This document shows positions 20,295 to 30,868 of a stretch of 34,071 nucleotides of DNA, piece by piece. Origin of the DNA: Perkinsus marinus ATCC 50983 (lineage: Eukaryota > Perkinsozoa > Perkinsida > Perkinsidae); the NCBI RefSeq assembly GCF_000006405.1, contig NW_003208915.1, forward strand, positions 154,725 to 188,795, read 5' to 3'. The first letter of the stretch is position 1. Each line of letters starts with the position of its first letter. The translations under genes and the position numbers were made by a program. The notes beneath the pieces are model-generated. The model was not told the origin of the DNA, ran no database searches, and saw only the letters and a list, made by a program, of their open reading frames with translations.

Positions 20295-21116
20295 ATGGAC
20301 AACCCCGCAATGGAGCAACTTTTTGCTGTTCTACAATCGGAGGAAGAAATTGAAATTTCGCACGCGAGAGTCGAACCTTGGTGGGTTGTTGGTGATTGTG
20401 TTGAGCATTGCATTATAGCTTCGAAGTCTCTGAGTGGTGACTATTTTGCAAAGTTCTTTGGTTCTGTCGATATAGATAAGTATAGTTGCAGCACTGGGAG
20501 AATGATGGATGGACTATTGTAAGTGGTAGTAGGTCGTTAGTAAAGACTTACATTCGTTAAGGGTTCGTTGGATTTTCATATTTTCCACATCATTGCAGTT
20601 CGCACATGGTCACAGAACGACGAGGGAGAGGATTTGTGTTTACATGGTAGTTCGTATTAGGCGGAATCACTCGTACTGAGTGATCCGAGATCACTTATTT
20701 GGATCAGCATGGATCACTCATCTGCAGTGCAGTGCTGTATTGCAGGCACCCCAGTGGTGCCCATGCGAGATGTCGTGGCTTTCATACTCGCACCCTGATC
20801 CCTACGTGGCCTATTGCATGCGAACCAATATGCTCTTCCGTAGTCTGAACAAATACTGGTCATTGCAGAAAGATGCCTCTCGCGAACATCGAAATTATCG
20901 AGGAAAGATGCAGGCTGGCTTAGCAGTGCTAAGCTAGCACTCCGCATCTACCCGACGCTGAACAAGTTCTCCCGAGGTACCAGATGTGAGGAGAAAGTGC
21001 GAAAGTACTCGCCTAACAACAATGCTATTTTATTGGTGGAGGAGTATGAGAGCCACGCGGCAAAAGAATTGCAGCACGAGCGGTCGAAAGAGGACGAGCG
21101 TGAGGAATCGAAGTAG
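20295..21116 (+). CDS. Hypothetical protein, at least three exons, middle splice uncertain
   Basis: Exon 1 (20295-20518, ATG start MDNPAMEQLFAVLQ) has an acidic first half and a DCVEHCIIASKSLSGDYFAKFF segment. It ends in phase 2 at GTAAGTGG. Exon 2 starts at 20599 after CATTGCAG and encodes SHMVTERRGRGF. The last exon follows a CTTCCGTAG acceptor and runs from about 20842 to TAG 21114-21116: EQILVIAERCLSRTSKLSRK, RIYPTLNKFSRG, then a charged KELQHERSKEDEREESK tail. Between 20640 and 20842 at least two splice patterns are possible, so the middle of the protein is unresolved. It matches no family I know. The neighbourhood is full of AGCAAA blocks and hairpins, so an uncharacterised mobile element remains possible. 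Confidence 0.45.
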
Positions 21117-22650
21117 TTTCTCCCATCACTGGAGACTAGCGACCATGTACGCACTCGCAGTAAGGTAGGCACCTCAGTGGTGCTCAGCTGTTGTAGCTGC
21201 TACAAGTAGCTGTCTCGGTGATTGGTAGAGATAATTTGGATGTTCCTCAATATGCTTCTCATGCGACCAGTACTCTTCTCAGGACTTACAGTAACTCTAG
21301 TGGTGCCCGGGAGTGAATATTGTGTGCGGGAGGCTGTAGAGTTCATAATCAGTAATTTAGGCCGTGCTGCGTTTCCCCTGTACAATCCTTCGACACCTCT
21401 GCAAAGTCCATAACAATAGCTCCAGGAAGACGCTCCGATGAGTGCCACTGCCCATGAGCGAATGTTTCTCGTGTAGAATGTCAAAGTTGCACGTAATGCC
21501 TACTTGAGGGTTTAGCTTCTGGGTATTGTTGAGTCGTCAATACGTACAATCGTAGTGAACCATGAGACACAACTGATACGATGCGAAAAGAGAGAGGATA
21601 CTCGAAGATGGGACTCAATTTAACTGTTATCTCATCTGATTCAATCGCGACGTGCAAGGGCAATCATGTGTTTGGTATTCAGCATTGATCATAACTCGCG
21701 CTGTCTTCGGAGTGAATGATATATCTAACTAGAGTGCTATCACCGTGATAGCACTCTTATAGTATCACGCTTTGACCCGATACTAAGTGACTCACTTGAA
21801 GTGAGACACGAGGTGTGACACCTCTGATAGATACTTAGTAAATGCACAGGACATGAACATGCACCAAAATGGATATGAGGCGCAATACCGTAATCGAACG
21901 AGAAATGCTATCCCGTAACTATGTTTGCTCGATTGTATATTGATCGTACGAATAATGCAAAAGGGCAAGTTTGCTAATAACGCTAACAGAGACGGAGTTT
22001 GAGCGAATGAGCAAAACGCTAGTATATATTCCCGCAGGGCGTGAGTTACAAGGGAGCAAATAGCCGAAACATAAAAGTAGCGCAGCGTTGTCACATACCG
22101 GCAACTGCCAATTTGTATATTTCATGCAGGAACATCACACAATAGCAAACCTTAAAAGTTGCCAGACTACATAATTACAACGCAAAACATATCAAACAGC
22201 AAATGAGCACAACTTGCCAAAATAACGAAAACGTGCGGGCGAAGCACACTTGGGCAAAAGTGCCAGCGTGTAAAACATTCCGGGGAAATATACAATGCAG
22301 CAAAAAAAGAGCAAAAAAGAGCGACTTGCTGGAAATCACTTTTGGATTTGCTACTTTCAACATTTGGTTGCTAAAACCTATACCCGAAATTGCTAGGTTG
22401 TAAATGTGGTTGCTACTTTGTAACTGCGGAAGCAGCACATACAAAAGAGCAAAAAAGTGAGACTGTCAGGAATTATAGCATTTGGCAAATCCGCAACATT
22501 AGCAAAAAGTTGCGATTGCCGGATTGTATTACACCGGAGTTGTCACAGTAGAAGCAGCATACCATAAATAGCGTTACCTCCGCAGGTCCACATATCGTGT
22601 TCTCAGTTTTTCTATCTTGGTACTTTTCCTTGTTGACATTTCGTCTCAAC
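21117..22650. other. Intergenic region with hairpins, no convincing gene
   Basis: The frames at 21200-21484 (-) and 21222-21413 (+) are mutually overlapping and lack clear exon chains. The plus one has a hydrophobic stretch (WMFLNMLLMRPVLF) but no more. The region contains the hairpin cluster at 21731-21840 and the second AGCAAA block. The ADP/ATP carrier's promoter must lie toward 22500-22640. Confidence 0.5.
21731..21840. repeat. Cluster of near-zero-loop inverted repeats
   Basis: 21731-21757: AGAGTGCTATCAC, one base, then its exact reverse complement (13-bp stem, 1-nt loop). 21791-21805: CTCACTT, G, AAGTGAG. 21810-21824: GAGGTGT, G, ACACCTC. The last two hairpins are enclosed by a fourth pair, TACTAAGT (21781-21788) and ACTTAGTA (21833-21840), so the whole could fold as a cloverleaf-like structure. 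No gene overlaps it. Confidence 0.8.
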
Positions 22651-23616
22651 ATGTCCATTGCAGTTCAAAGTAAGCAACAACAAGAACAGAGTTTCATCCA
22701 GAAGTACCCCATCTTGGTCGACTTCATGACCGGTGGTACCTCTGCTGCTATCTCCAAGACTTTGGTGGCCCCCATAGAGCGTGTTAAGATGCTCCTCCAG
22801 ACGCAAGATTCTAACCCCGATATTGTCTCCGGTAAAGTCGCTCGTTATAACGGCATCGGCGACTGTTTCATGCGATGCTGCAAAGAGCAAGGCGTGTCCA
22901 GCCTCTGGAGAGGCAACTTGACCAACGTCCTCCGTTACTTCCCCACCCAGGCATTCAACTTCGCCTTCAAGGACAGCATCAAGAGCATGTTCCCCAAGTA
23001 CGATCCCCATAGCCAGTTCTGGAAGTTCCTCGCTTCCAATGTCTTCTCTGGTGCTGCTGCTGGTGCCGGTTCTCTTTGCATCGTCTATCCTCTCGATTAC
23101 GCTCGTACTCGTCTTGCTGCTGATGTTGGCAAGGGAGCTGATCGTGAGTTTAAGGGTCTTATCGACGTTATCACTAAGACCTGCCAGAGGACTGGTTTCT
23201 GGTCCATGTACCAGGGTTTCAGCATGTCCATTCAAGGGATCATCTTCTATCGTGGTGCCTACTTCGGCCTGTATGATACCATCAAGCCCCTTGTGTTCAA
23301 GGATGAGAAGAATGCTAATGTTATTGCCAAGTTCGTCCTCGCCCAGAGTGTTACTGCTGTTTCTGGTTTGGTATCTTATCCCTTCGATACTGTCCGTCGT
23401 CGTATGATGATGATGGCCGGCCGTGGTGGCAACGCTGTCCAGTACTCTTCCAATTGGGACTGCTGGGTCAAGGTCTTCCAGGAGGAGGGTGTCCCTGGTT
23501 TCTTCAAGGGTGGCCTTTCTAACATGCTCCGTGGTGTTGGTGCTGCTTTGGTTCTTGTCTTCTATGATGAGTTCAAGAACGCTATCAATAATAAGGTAGC
23601 TCAGAAGAGCCAGTAA
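22651..23616 (+). CDS. ANT: Mitochondrial ADP/ATP carrier
   Basis: 321 residues, single exon, ATG 22651 and TAA 23614-23616. This inner-membrane antiporter exchanges matrix ATP for cytosolic ADP. Three mitochondrial-carrier repeats are visible with their P-x-(D/E)-x2-(K/R) signatures: APIERVK (about 37), YPLDYARTR (about 145) and YPFDTVRRR (about 245). The family-specific RRRMMM follows at the third. Length is normal for the family. Codons end mostly in C, or in T or G with preferred pairs, and there are no introns, in contrast to the neighbours; this fits a highly expressed gene. I prefer the ATG at 22651 over an in-frame upstream start because the conserved core begins soon after (ILVDFMTGG) and the upstream extension is hydrophobic and atypical. 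Confidence 0.96.
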   Translation: MSIAVQSKQQQEQSFIQKYPILVDFMTGGTSAAISKTLVAPIERVKMLLQTQDSNPDIVSGKVARYNGIGDCFMRCCKEQGVSSLWRGNLTNVLRYFPTQAFNFAFKDSIKSMFPKYDPHSQFWKFLASNVFSGAAAGAGSLCIVYPLDYARTRLAADVGKGADREFKGLIDVITKTCQRTGFWSMYQGFSMSIQGIIFYRGAYFGLYDTIKPLVFKDEKNANVIAKFVLAQSVTAVSGLVSYPFDTVRRRMMMMAGRGGNAVQYSSNWDCWVKVFQEEGVPGFFKGGLSNMLRGVGAALVLVFYDEFKNAINNKVAQKSQ

Positions 23617-24127
23617 TCATCATTCTAACTGTTGTTGCCTTATACGATGATGAATTAGCTCTATCATTTCTTCATATTTAGCTTACACAGTTATTGACAA
23701 TATGTATCTAGCCCACCTTACCTCTGGGGTTGGGTGATTTTCATCCAATGTTATGTTCTTGTCGATAAAGTGTGCTGCTCTACTCTCTATTTATCAGTGT
23801 TGCTCATACCATTTCTGATTGATTTATGATGAATGGAAGTTTCTGAGTCGTGTTCTATTATCTTCATGGGAATGAGGAATAACTAGCAAGAACTGCATTC
23901 GGATCAATGAAAACCGAATGGTTCTTAGAACTGCGGTGTTGTGCAATCTCGTAGGTAGTATAAAATATGATAGTGTTCAAATGGGAAATACCCGAGTGTG
24001 GAAGCTTCTAGAGGGAGAGCTAATATCTCTCATGTATCTCACCAATAAAATTTTGGTATTATTAAGGATTTGAACACGAAAAAGTAGTAACGTATAAAGA
24101 ATGGATCATGTGAGAATGTGAAGTTCC
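23617..24127. other. Convergent intergenic spacer, nothing recognised
   Basis: About 510 bp of A/T-rich sequence between the ends of the ADP/ATP carrier (+) and the membrane-protein gene (-). It should hold both 3' untranslated regions. No hairpin or repeat stands out. Confidence 0.5.
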
Positions 24128-24802
24128 TCAATCACCGCTGAGAAGGTCTATCATTTCCACTGGCGACACCTTCCTTCTCGTCGTCAACAACTGCTCCTAT
24201 CCATCAAAAACAATACTAAGCATATACAACGTAAATAGTTTCCTACCGATATTCGCAATGGTCTTCTTGGACTTGATGATGAATTGCTCATTGGTTCCTG
24301 TCATCAACATACAATACAACATTATCATCTACAAGGGCCTACCTGCAACTCGTAGCTTTCGCTGTCTGGTTCGGAACTAACTCTAGAGAAAGGGGATTAC
24401 CGTCGGGGTTGCCTCGTGGACTTACCTCGAGTAAGAGCCAGAAGGGTCGAAGCCAGCCGCTAAGTCTCTCATCACGCCCACTACAGCTGCCACTACAGGC
24501 CCTAGCCATTGAATGCTGGAGGGTAGAGACTACAGTGGAGTTCACCTGATGAGTAGTGGTCACGGATTTGTCTGTGTGATTTTCGTGGCGCAGTGACGGT
24601 CTCTGTTGCCTCTTCCGGAGAGAAGCGCAGGATGGGCACTATGAACAGCATGCCTACCGCCAGCACGATCAAGATGAATAACATATCGCTAAGGCGTGAT
24701 GACAACGTAACCATCGTATAATAAATGCCGTGATACGTACCTATTCCGGGCGAGCGGATCCCGAACCATCGCGGTTTCGGGTATTGTCGTTGTAAGGGAC
24801 AT
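24128..24802 (-). CDS. Hypothetical single-pass membrane protein, six exons
   Basis: Exons 24802-24741, 24688-24546, 24486-24426, 24382-24343, 24297-24247 and 24196-24128 chain in phase (introns 52, 59, 43, 45 and 50 nt) to give 141 residues. After about 20 polar residues (MSLTTTIPETAMVRDPLARN) comes one transmembrane helix, DMLFILIVLAVGMLFIVPIL. A soluble tail follows with VVGVMRDLAAGFDP and a serine-rich part, ending EMIDLLSGD. No family is recognised. The ATG lies 73 bp downstream of the CSTF2 stop on the same strand, and the acceptor-like TTCTGCTTTGCAG sits 11 bp before it. In perkinsids that could be a trans-splice site for a spliced leader; this is inference. Confidence 0.6.
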
Positions 24803-24874
24803 GAGATGAGCACTGCAAAGCAGAAATATGAGATTTGTATTGACAACCCCACACGATCTATTTTGAAACATTTG

Positions 24875-26545
24875 TTATCGTGGTACAGAACCACTCCCAA
24901 CAGCAGAGCCGCCAGTAGAGACTGCTAGTTGTTGCATGATCTCTCGTACATCAGCAGGGAGGCTAGCAACCTGATAATAGACGTGAATTAGGCCTATTAA
25001 GAGCAGCTCTAGAAGCACTCACCTCAGCTGGAGTCATCTGTGCTAGTTGCTTGCGTAAAGCCTCCTTCGTGTCGGCCGGCAACGCTGCGATGTCCACAGC
25101 AGGCTGAGAGACATGTCAGCAACCACAACGATATGGTACGATAAGGCCACTCACTTTCTTCATTGCATGATGAGGTGCTGATCCGCTCGTACCAATAGAA
25201 GTCACTCGAGAGATGGTACCAACCGTTGTTGCTCTGTAATGAAGATAAATGCATCGCTCCGCTAGACTTTACGAAATTGCGTTTACCTTGCACCAGCAAT
25301 GCTCGCCCCTGCAGCGAGTACACCAGCTGGCAACACGCCGCTCATCATCATAGGATTGGAGATACCTGGACGACCATTAATGCGACCGGAGGTTCATAAG
25401 TTGATGGTCTTACCAGCCTGGAGCTGAGCAGTGGGGTCGGTTACCAGACTGATGGGGACAGCTCGGGGAGGCTGTATAGGCTTTACAGGACATACTCGAT
25501 GCTGTTTAAGAGCCTTGATACGCTCTTCTGCATATCTGCATATCGATCACTCCAATGGATATGCAAGCCAACCAACTATCGGAGACTCCCTAGTTCGAAT
25601 CCCCCCTCTAGCATTATTACATCATATCATCCGGCGTCATCGGGAAGGTCGGCTCCGACGTGAATCCCAGCAAGTACGCAACATGGTTGATGGCCAGCGG
25701 CAGCTGAGGATGCGCCACGAACAGAGACCCTATGATGCAACAGCGCTAGCATGCTCCAGCAGCTTCCCAGTCCTCTCACGCGCTGCTTCTGGGCTTTCAC
25801 TGACGAACTGTTGTGACTGGCCAAGGAACTGATACAACTCCACTGTAGACCATTGGTTTAACAAGGCCGCTATCTCACTGTGGGTTTGGACCTGTCAGAA
25901 GCCCTGGAATCTCCACTCATACCCTCCCATTAACACTACATCTAATGCCAGATGCTCTGCATTTTCATCTGTCAGTCTCTGTTGGAACTCTCGAAGTTTC
26001 TTATTATTCACCTATACAGGACCGTGACAGCAGCTGAGCTCAATGGCAGCAGCAGCAGCAGCCTCCCCTCCTCACCTTCACATTGCTTCGCCCAACATCA
26101 GCGCCACTTCGTTGAATCGATCGCTGCACTCCTGGGAACAGCCAGTAGGCAGCCTAGCTACAACCGACCACTACTAACCTTCCGTGTTACGCAGCTCATG
26201 GTCAGCCCAGTCAACTCGAAGTGGCCGGCCTCCACACTCCACGTTATTGAGATTACGCATTGCTGCGTATGCAGTCTCCTGATCTGCGTACCTGATACGA
26301 CAGGAAATTCCCTTCACCGCAAACGAGCATCTCTACTCGCAAAATCCGTATCCCTTAGGTCGACCAGTGACCTTATCATGCATCAGCCGAAAGCTTACAA
26401 CAGGACCGACCGTTGAGAAGATGCTCTTCAACTGTTCCTCATCAACATCGTAACTGAACTCGTCAGTGCGAACATGTTGATCCCTCCAGTATTACGGAAC
26501 ATTCCCCACAAAGACACTACAGCTCCGGTTTTGCTGTCGGAACAT
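24875..26545 (-). CDS. CSTF2: Cleavage stimulation factor subunit 2 (CstF-64 / Rna15-like)
   Basis: Twelve exons: 26545-26496, 26453-26337, 26291-26179, 26131-26076, 26011-25940, 25891-25780, 25729-25660, 25535-25414, 25365-25287, 25233-25155, 25103-25023, 24970-24875, 348 residues. An N-terminal RRM carries RNP2 (VFVGNVP) and RNP1 (KGYGFCEY), with the family-typical [13 protein letters not shown] and GRPLRVDWA. The hinge that binds CstF-77 is seen as [17 protein letters not shown], followed by [12 protein letters not shown]. The C-terminal helical domain is [16 protein letters not shown] with a preceding, similar [14 protein letters not shown]. The protein binds the GU-rich element downstream of poly(A) sites in the nucleus during mRNA 3'-end formation. 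It is close to yeast Rna15 in size and lacks the long glycine/proline part of animal CstF-64. The splice of exon 7 to 8 (124-nt intron) is the least certain. Confidence 0.88.
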
Positions 26546-26772
26546 TACTAGTAGTAGAACCGTAACAATTGCCCTGACCACCCACCATTTAAATCACACT
26601 GATTAACTCGACACCAGAGCTAGTACGATGATAAGTAAAATATCAGAATGGGAAAACTTTGAAGTTATAAACTGCCAGCCCGAAGACATGCTGGGAAAGT
26701 TCGAAAACGCCACGATGAGAGACTGAGCTACTATCCTGGTTCGGTGACCAGATGATTAGCATACGTTAAGAC

Positions 26773-29700
26773 CTACAACTCGACCTCCTTCTCTTCATCA
26801 TCATCATCATCAGTCTCCGACTCTTTCTGATCGAGTTTACCCTTCGTCGTTTTACGATCCCTCCTGCGCTGCTTTCTTTCTTCCCTGAACTCGGCTTCAG
26901 CTCTCTGAGCCACCTCCAGAGCCGCTCGGAGCTACAACACAGCAACGGATGTACTGTTGATAATAACAACCACTGTTGCCTACCTCCGCGATCTGCTGTT
27001 GCATCTCCTGCAAACGACTAATGTCGCCCGACATTTGCAACGCTTGAACCACGGATTGAGAGCTACTCAGCTTACTATTGATATCGCCAATCAGTCTCGA
27101 CTTCTCCTGAGCCTCGAACGCATCATCAAGTCGCTCTTCAGCCTGGCAGGGAAGAAATTATATAATCGATTAGAGTGGCGCGCGCTTTCTTACATAGGAT
27201 AGAGCATCATCTATATCAGCGACTTCCTTCGCACTAGCATTCTTCATGGCCGCCTTTCGGTCTCCTTTCAGTTTTTTCACCAGCTGCTTCAAATTGGTGA
27301 TCTCCAACGAATCTTCCAGGGCATCCGCTGACCAGAATCAAATAATAAGCTTCAATTCATTCAATGAAAAAGAGCCAGCTTGTCACTTCCCCATACGGGA
27401 GTGATGCCACCACGTTCGACAGTATGTCCATACGGAAAGCCAAACGTTCGCCCATTTCTGTGTGGCTAGATACCGAAAATGGTGGAATGCAAATGAATGT
27501 TGACGAAGTTATCGTATGACATGAGCCCTATCACTGATACTCACGCATTCTCTTCAGCTTTTTCTTACTCTTGGGCCTTGGATATTCGATACTGAAGAGA
27601 GCAGCCATTAAGTGTCGTCACCAGGGATCGAACCCGCGACCCTTCCTAACACCTACACCTCATCTTCTACCAACTCGTCAGGGCCCAATGATGTCAATGG
27701 ACGTCTGTGCTGATAGAGATCAAGCCCCTCCGACCACAGTGATTGTGTTCCCTTCAAACGCTCTATCATAGCACTAGTAACCTACCATAAAAACCACATA
27801 AAAATGCCATGAGCAGGGATCGATCCCGATATCTCCGCCATTCAAATCGGCAACACTAACCTCTTGAACCTTGATTCGCTCTCGACCTTTCCTTGCCTGA
27901 GCTTGGGTACCCTCTATGACAGCCACTCTCTCGAACAGAGTGACCGCGGGATGCCAGAATTCCACTACCAGCACTAAGCCACGAATCACCACTAAAACCT
28001 ACATTCCACCCTCACCATAGACGATATCTGAAGAACCTCCCGATCTAGTTATAGCCGGGTTAGGTTCCGAACATGGATCCACCACAACCGGTTCGCTGCC
28101 GAGAGCAATACCGGGTAACTAGAGAGAAGGAGGAGGAACTTCACCCATAATTTGTCAATTCGAAAGTATATCTCGCTCGCCCACATAATATATCCTTCTA
28201 CCTCGACAGACTCAGTTGTGAGCATTATTGGATCCTCAGGGTCCTCCGACTCGTTGAGAGGGAAGGCCAGTGCGAGACCAGCATTATTCGAACACGTCTG
28301 ATAAAGGCACATAATCAGAATCATCGACCCACGAGGACAGAGGTAGACCTACCCCAACCTGCTGGGTCGTCTTAGAGCCGTTCATTGGGACCAGTTGAAT
28401 GACAGCGTTGAACAAACCAGCCACATAAGTGCTAACATCGACTAATACTGCGGCTTCATATCCCAATAGTAAATCACATAGACGAGGGTATCTGATGATA
28501 CCGTCCAAATATCACAGGGAAATACCACATGTAAAATCCTACGTCGGACAATCGCCGCCCCTGAGGCCGCCTCGAACCATCAGCTCAGCCGCCTGAGGGC
28601 TCCTCGGTGTCTTCCCCCTCTTGGCAGCTTCCAAAAGTTCCTATAATCACAGCGGAGCGATGCATTATCACCAACAGAATGGTCATCACACCTCCCTGCG
28701 TTCATACAGATTGAGCGGTAACTGGAAGTTCCTCCAGGGCATCACAGGCTCGGCAGCTAAACCCTGCATGTATGCCGGATTGTCCGAGTCACCACCCATC
28801 CTCTCCCTCTTGGCCTGACAATATGCAGTGCAGAGTGAATTCTCGCTACGACTACAAAAAGCGAGATGCTTTATTACCAATCTGCCTTCATCAAGCCCGA
28901 CGAGATTTGCCTCACAGAACCTCAACTGTTGATTCGCAGCAACGACCCATCCTCTATATACAACACCAACCTATAACAATGTCAATGACCACTATCCCAT
29001 CATAAAGGCTCGCAGCAATACATATGTGTTATTGATGAGGAAATCACCGGGATTAGATTTCACAAGCTCCCGTTCATAAGGCTTCAGCTGATCCATCTGA
29101 ACATCAACAGCAGCTATACCACGACTAGGTTGAGTACCTCTGCCCTACCGGTGGTTTATGGAGTACTTCGTTCAAGGCCTTAGCCTCGTCCTTCAGCATC
29201 ATTCGCCTCAACGACCTCAAATGAACAGCGGCCGACTCGAACTTACCCTGCCATAGAGAATACGCAGGGGAGGGAGGGATTCCTGTACTAGAACTGACCT
29301 CGACCATGTAGGCAGATGCATTGTGAGCCACGAGCAGGTGACCGAGTCCTAACGAGGAATTGAACTTGCGCGGGTTTGGTGTATAGGAAGTACCATTGTT
29401 GACAAATTGTTTTTCCTTCTTGAAACCAGTCAGTTCGATAGCTTTCCCGAACCTCTCCTCAGCCACTGAGAAAACCCGAAAAATGCAACGCGGATGTATC
29501 GAACCCGGGTCCATGAGCATCCGAGCCGAGAAAACCAACTACTACGCCACAAACACTCATACTTACAATAGTGCTCATCTCTCCACCAGCTGCATAGGGC
29601 CAACTCAGCCATTATGTTGATTTTGGCAAGGCCAACGTCCTCACTCTTGACATCTACTAAGAGCTCCATAAGGCTCTTACGTAGTGCACAAGTATGGTCA

Positions 29701-29940
29701 GACAATAGACGCTTAGTGACTTTTTGCTAATACAAAACAGCATCAAAAATGAGGCATTCGTCAACGTGTGATACTTACTTCCTTCTTCATCTCTTTCATC
29801 GCCGCCTTGACCTCTTTTGGTACGCCACCCGGAAGGGTGTGTGCCACCTTACACTCAGTGTGTTGCAACAAAACACACACAATTATCATGACTAAAGACC
29901 CCAGAACAGGTCCAGTCGACGAGAAGGCAAGAAGCCTCAT
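26773..29940 (-). CDS. Hypothetical secretory-pathway protein, 18 exons, acidic C-terminus ending EVEL
   Basis: Exons, all in phase: 29940-29779, 29726-29567, 29465-29299, 29247-29149, 29096-29022, 28970-28878, 28814-28692, 28640-28543, 28491-28359, 28297-28202, 28118-28016, 27964-27861, 27781-27657, 27591-27545, 27457-27387, 27301-27194, 27142-26984, 26931-26773, 693 residues. The N-terminus looks like a signal peptide or anchor: MRLLAF, then PVLGSLVMIIVCVLLQ. Helical segments follow (ERFGKAIELTGFKKE, GKFESAAVHLRSLRRMM), then AAVLVDVSTYVAGLFNAVIQ, and a coiled coil near the C-terminus (ISRLQEMQQQIAELRAALEV). The tail is DDDDDEEKEVEL, which recalls acidic ER-lumenal proteins with a KDEL-like end; ER retention is only a guess. 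No family is recognised. The least certain junctions are introns 14 and 15. If they are wrong this could be two genes, because another frame stops at 27361-27363. Confidence 0.6.
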
Positions 29941-30056
29941 TACTGTTGTGTGTAAAAACCACTGAAAAACTCAGTCCTAGTGAAGGCTCGTCAACTCAAC
30001 AAGGCTCTCATTCTTGATTTCATGTTCTCCTCCTCCAGTATGATCCTAGCCACAAC

Positions 30057-30590
30057 ATGGTAAGTGTCCAATAATAATAAACGGTTGAATTGCGCGAACA
30101 CACAGTGTTCTCCTCCTCCTCTTCATAGCATTGTGAAAGGTTGAGCAACAGCTACCACTCAACAATGCTGCTGATACTTAGGATGATGACGATGTTCCAA
30201 TGCGACGTAAACGACAGAGAAATATACTACTCTCACTACTATACACGCATGATGAATTCTTACTTTCTAGTGAGGTGGTAAGAACCTCAGACTTCAGAAT
30301 GATCAACAACGAACCAATGACCTCTAGAGGTGATTCAAAAAGTGCCCGATGAGAGACGAAAATGATAACGATGCAGAGATGACGATGATGATGATGACTG
30401 GTGTGATGGTGATAATGATGAGGAGTATCGCCACATACCGAGTAGTGATGATGATGACGACAAAGGGAACGGATACACTAACTACGGGGACGAGGTACTA
30501 CGCATGGTCTGCTCTTATAGACGACCTTCTTGGCTACTTCACGACAGTCACTTACGTATGACGAGAATGAAACGAGGTGCGACGAATGAA
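30057..30590 (+). CDS. Small acidic hypothetical protein, two or three exons
   Basis: The ATG at 30057-30059 sits at an exon end (ACAACATG followed by a GTAAGTG donor). The next exon, 30182-30277, continues in phase as DDDDVPMRRKRQRN and then ILLSLLYTHDEFLLSSEV, ending at GTAAGAACC. A further exon from about 30375 to 30590 is open in an Asp-rich frame (DDDDDDWCDGDNDEEYRHIP, ending in a basic tail), but I could not fix its acceptor phase. A basic patch followed by acidic runs suggests a nuclear protein. No family is recognised. It is divergent from the secretory-type gene, 117 bp from that gene's ATG. Confidence 0.35.
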
Positions 30591-30853
30591 AAGGGACAAT
30601 GTTGACGATGGTGTGGTATGGATTTTGCGAGGATAGATCTCCCCCTCCTAATCATTAATAGTATGATTGATACATATGCATCATCATAGTTTGCCAGAAA
30701 GGACTACGATGGAGTCATGCTGATACTGTTGATACTTTCAACAACAGCTTGTCCACCCCAAATGTAGTATTCAAATGTCATTGCACAAAATGATATAGAG
30801 ATAAGAGGGAGCCTGCTAATCAACGACGACGACGACGCTGTTCATCGCCTCCA
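30591..30853. other. Intergenic spacer, nothing recognised
   Basis: Short A/T-rich spacer between convergent genes; holds a GAC/CGA trinucleotide run near 30822-30837 and no other feature. Confidence 0.4.
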
Positions 30854-30868
30854 TCAGGCCGATAACAC

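Larger units (their letters stand above)
19925..22530. repeat. Two AGCAAA/TTTGCT-rich low-complexity blocks (about 19925-20300 and 21905-22530)
   Basis: Words such as AGCAAA, GAGCAAATAGC, TTGCTACTTT and AAAAGTGCC recur many times in each block and on both strands. The two blocks also share longer diverged pieces in direct order, for example GGAGCAAATAGC (19941 and 22052 areas) and TATATTCCC followed by GC and CAGG or TGCGG (19978 and 22027 areas). The composition differs sharply from the flanking genes. The blocks bracket the hypothetical gene and the hairpin cluster. Origin and function are not known. Confidence 0.6.

Noticed and set aside
21200-21484. Overlapping frames on both strands, one hydrophobic
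   Set aside because: No splice chain, no motif, and surrounded by hairpins; not supportable as a gene.
22612-23407. Long antisense and +1 frames over the ADP/ATP carrier
   Set aside because: Shadows of a strongly biased coding sequence; the carrier frame has all three signature motifs.
25548-25605. Possible tRNA gene (AGTTCGAATCC with CTCTAGCA)
   Set aside because: The T stem does not pair and no acceptor stem or A box is found at the right distance; no tRNA called.
30349-30561. Methionine-rich frame (MTMMMMTG...)
   Set aside because: A frame shadow of GAT repeats; the Asp-rich frame of the same bases is the likelier coding one.
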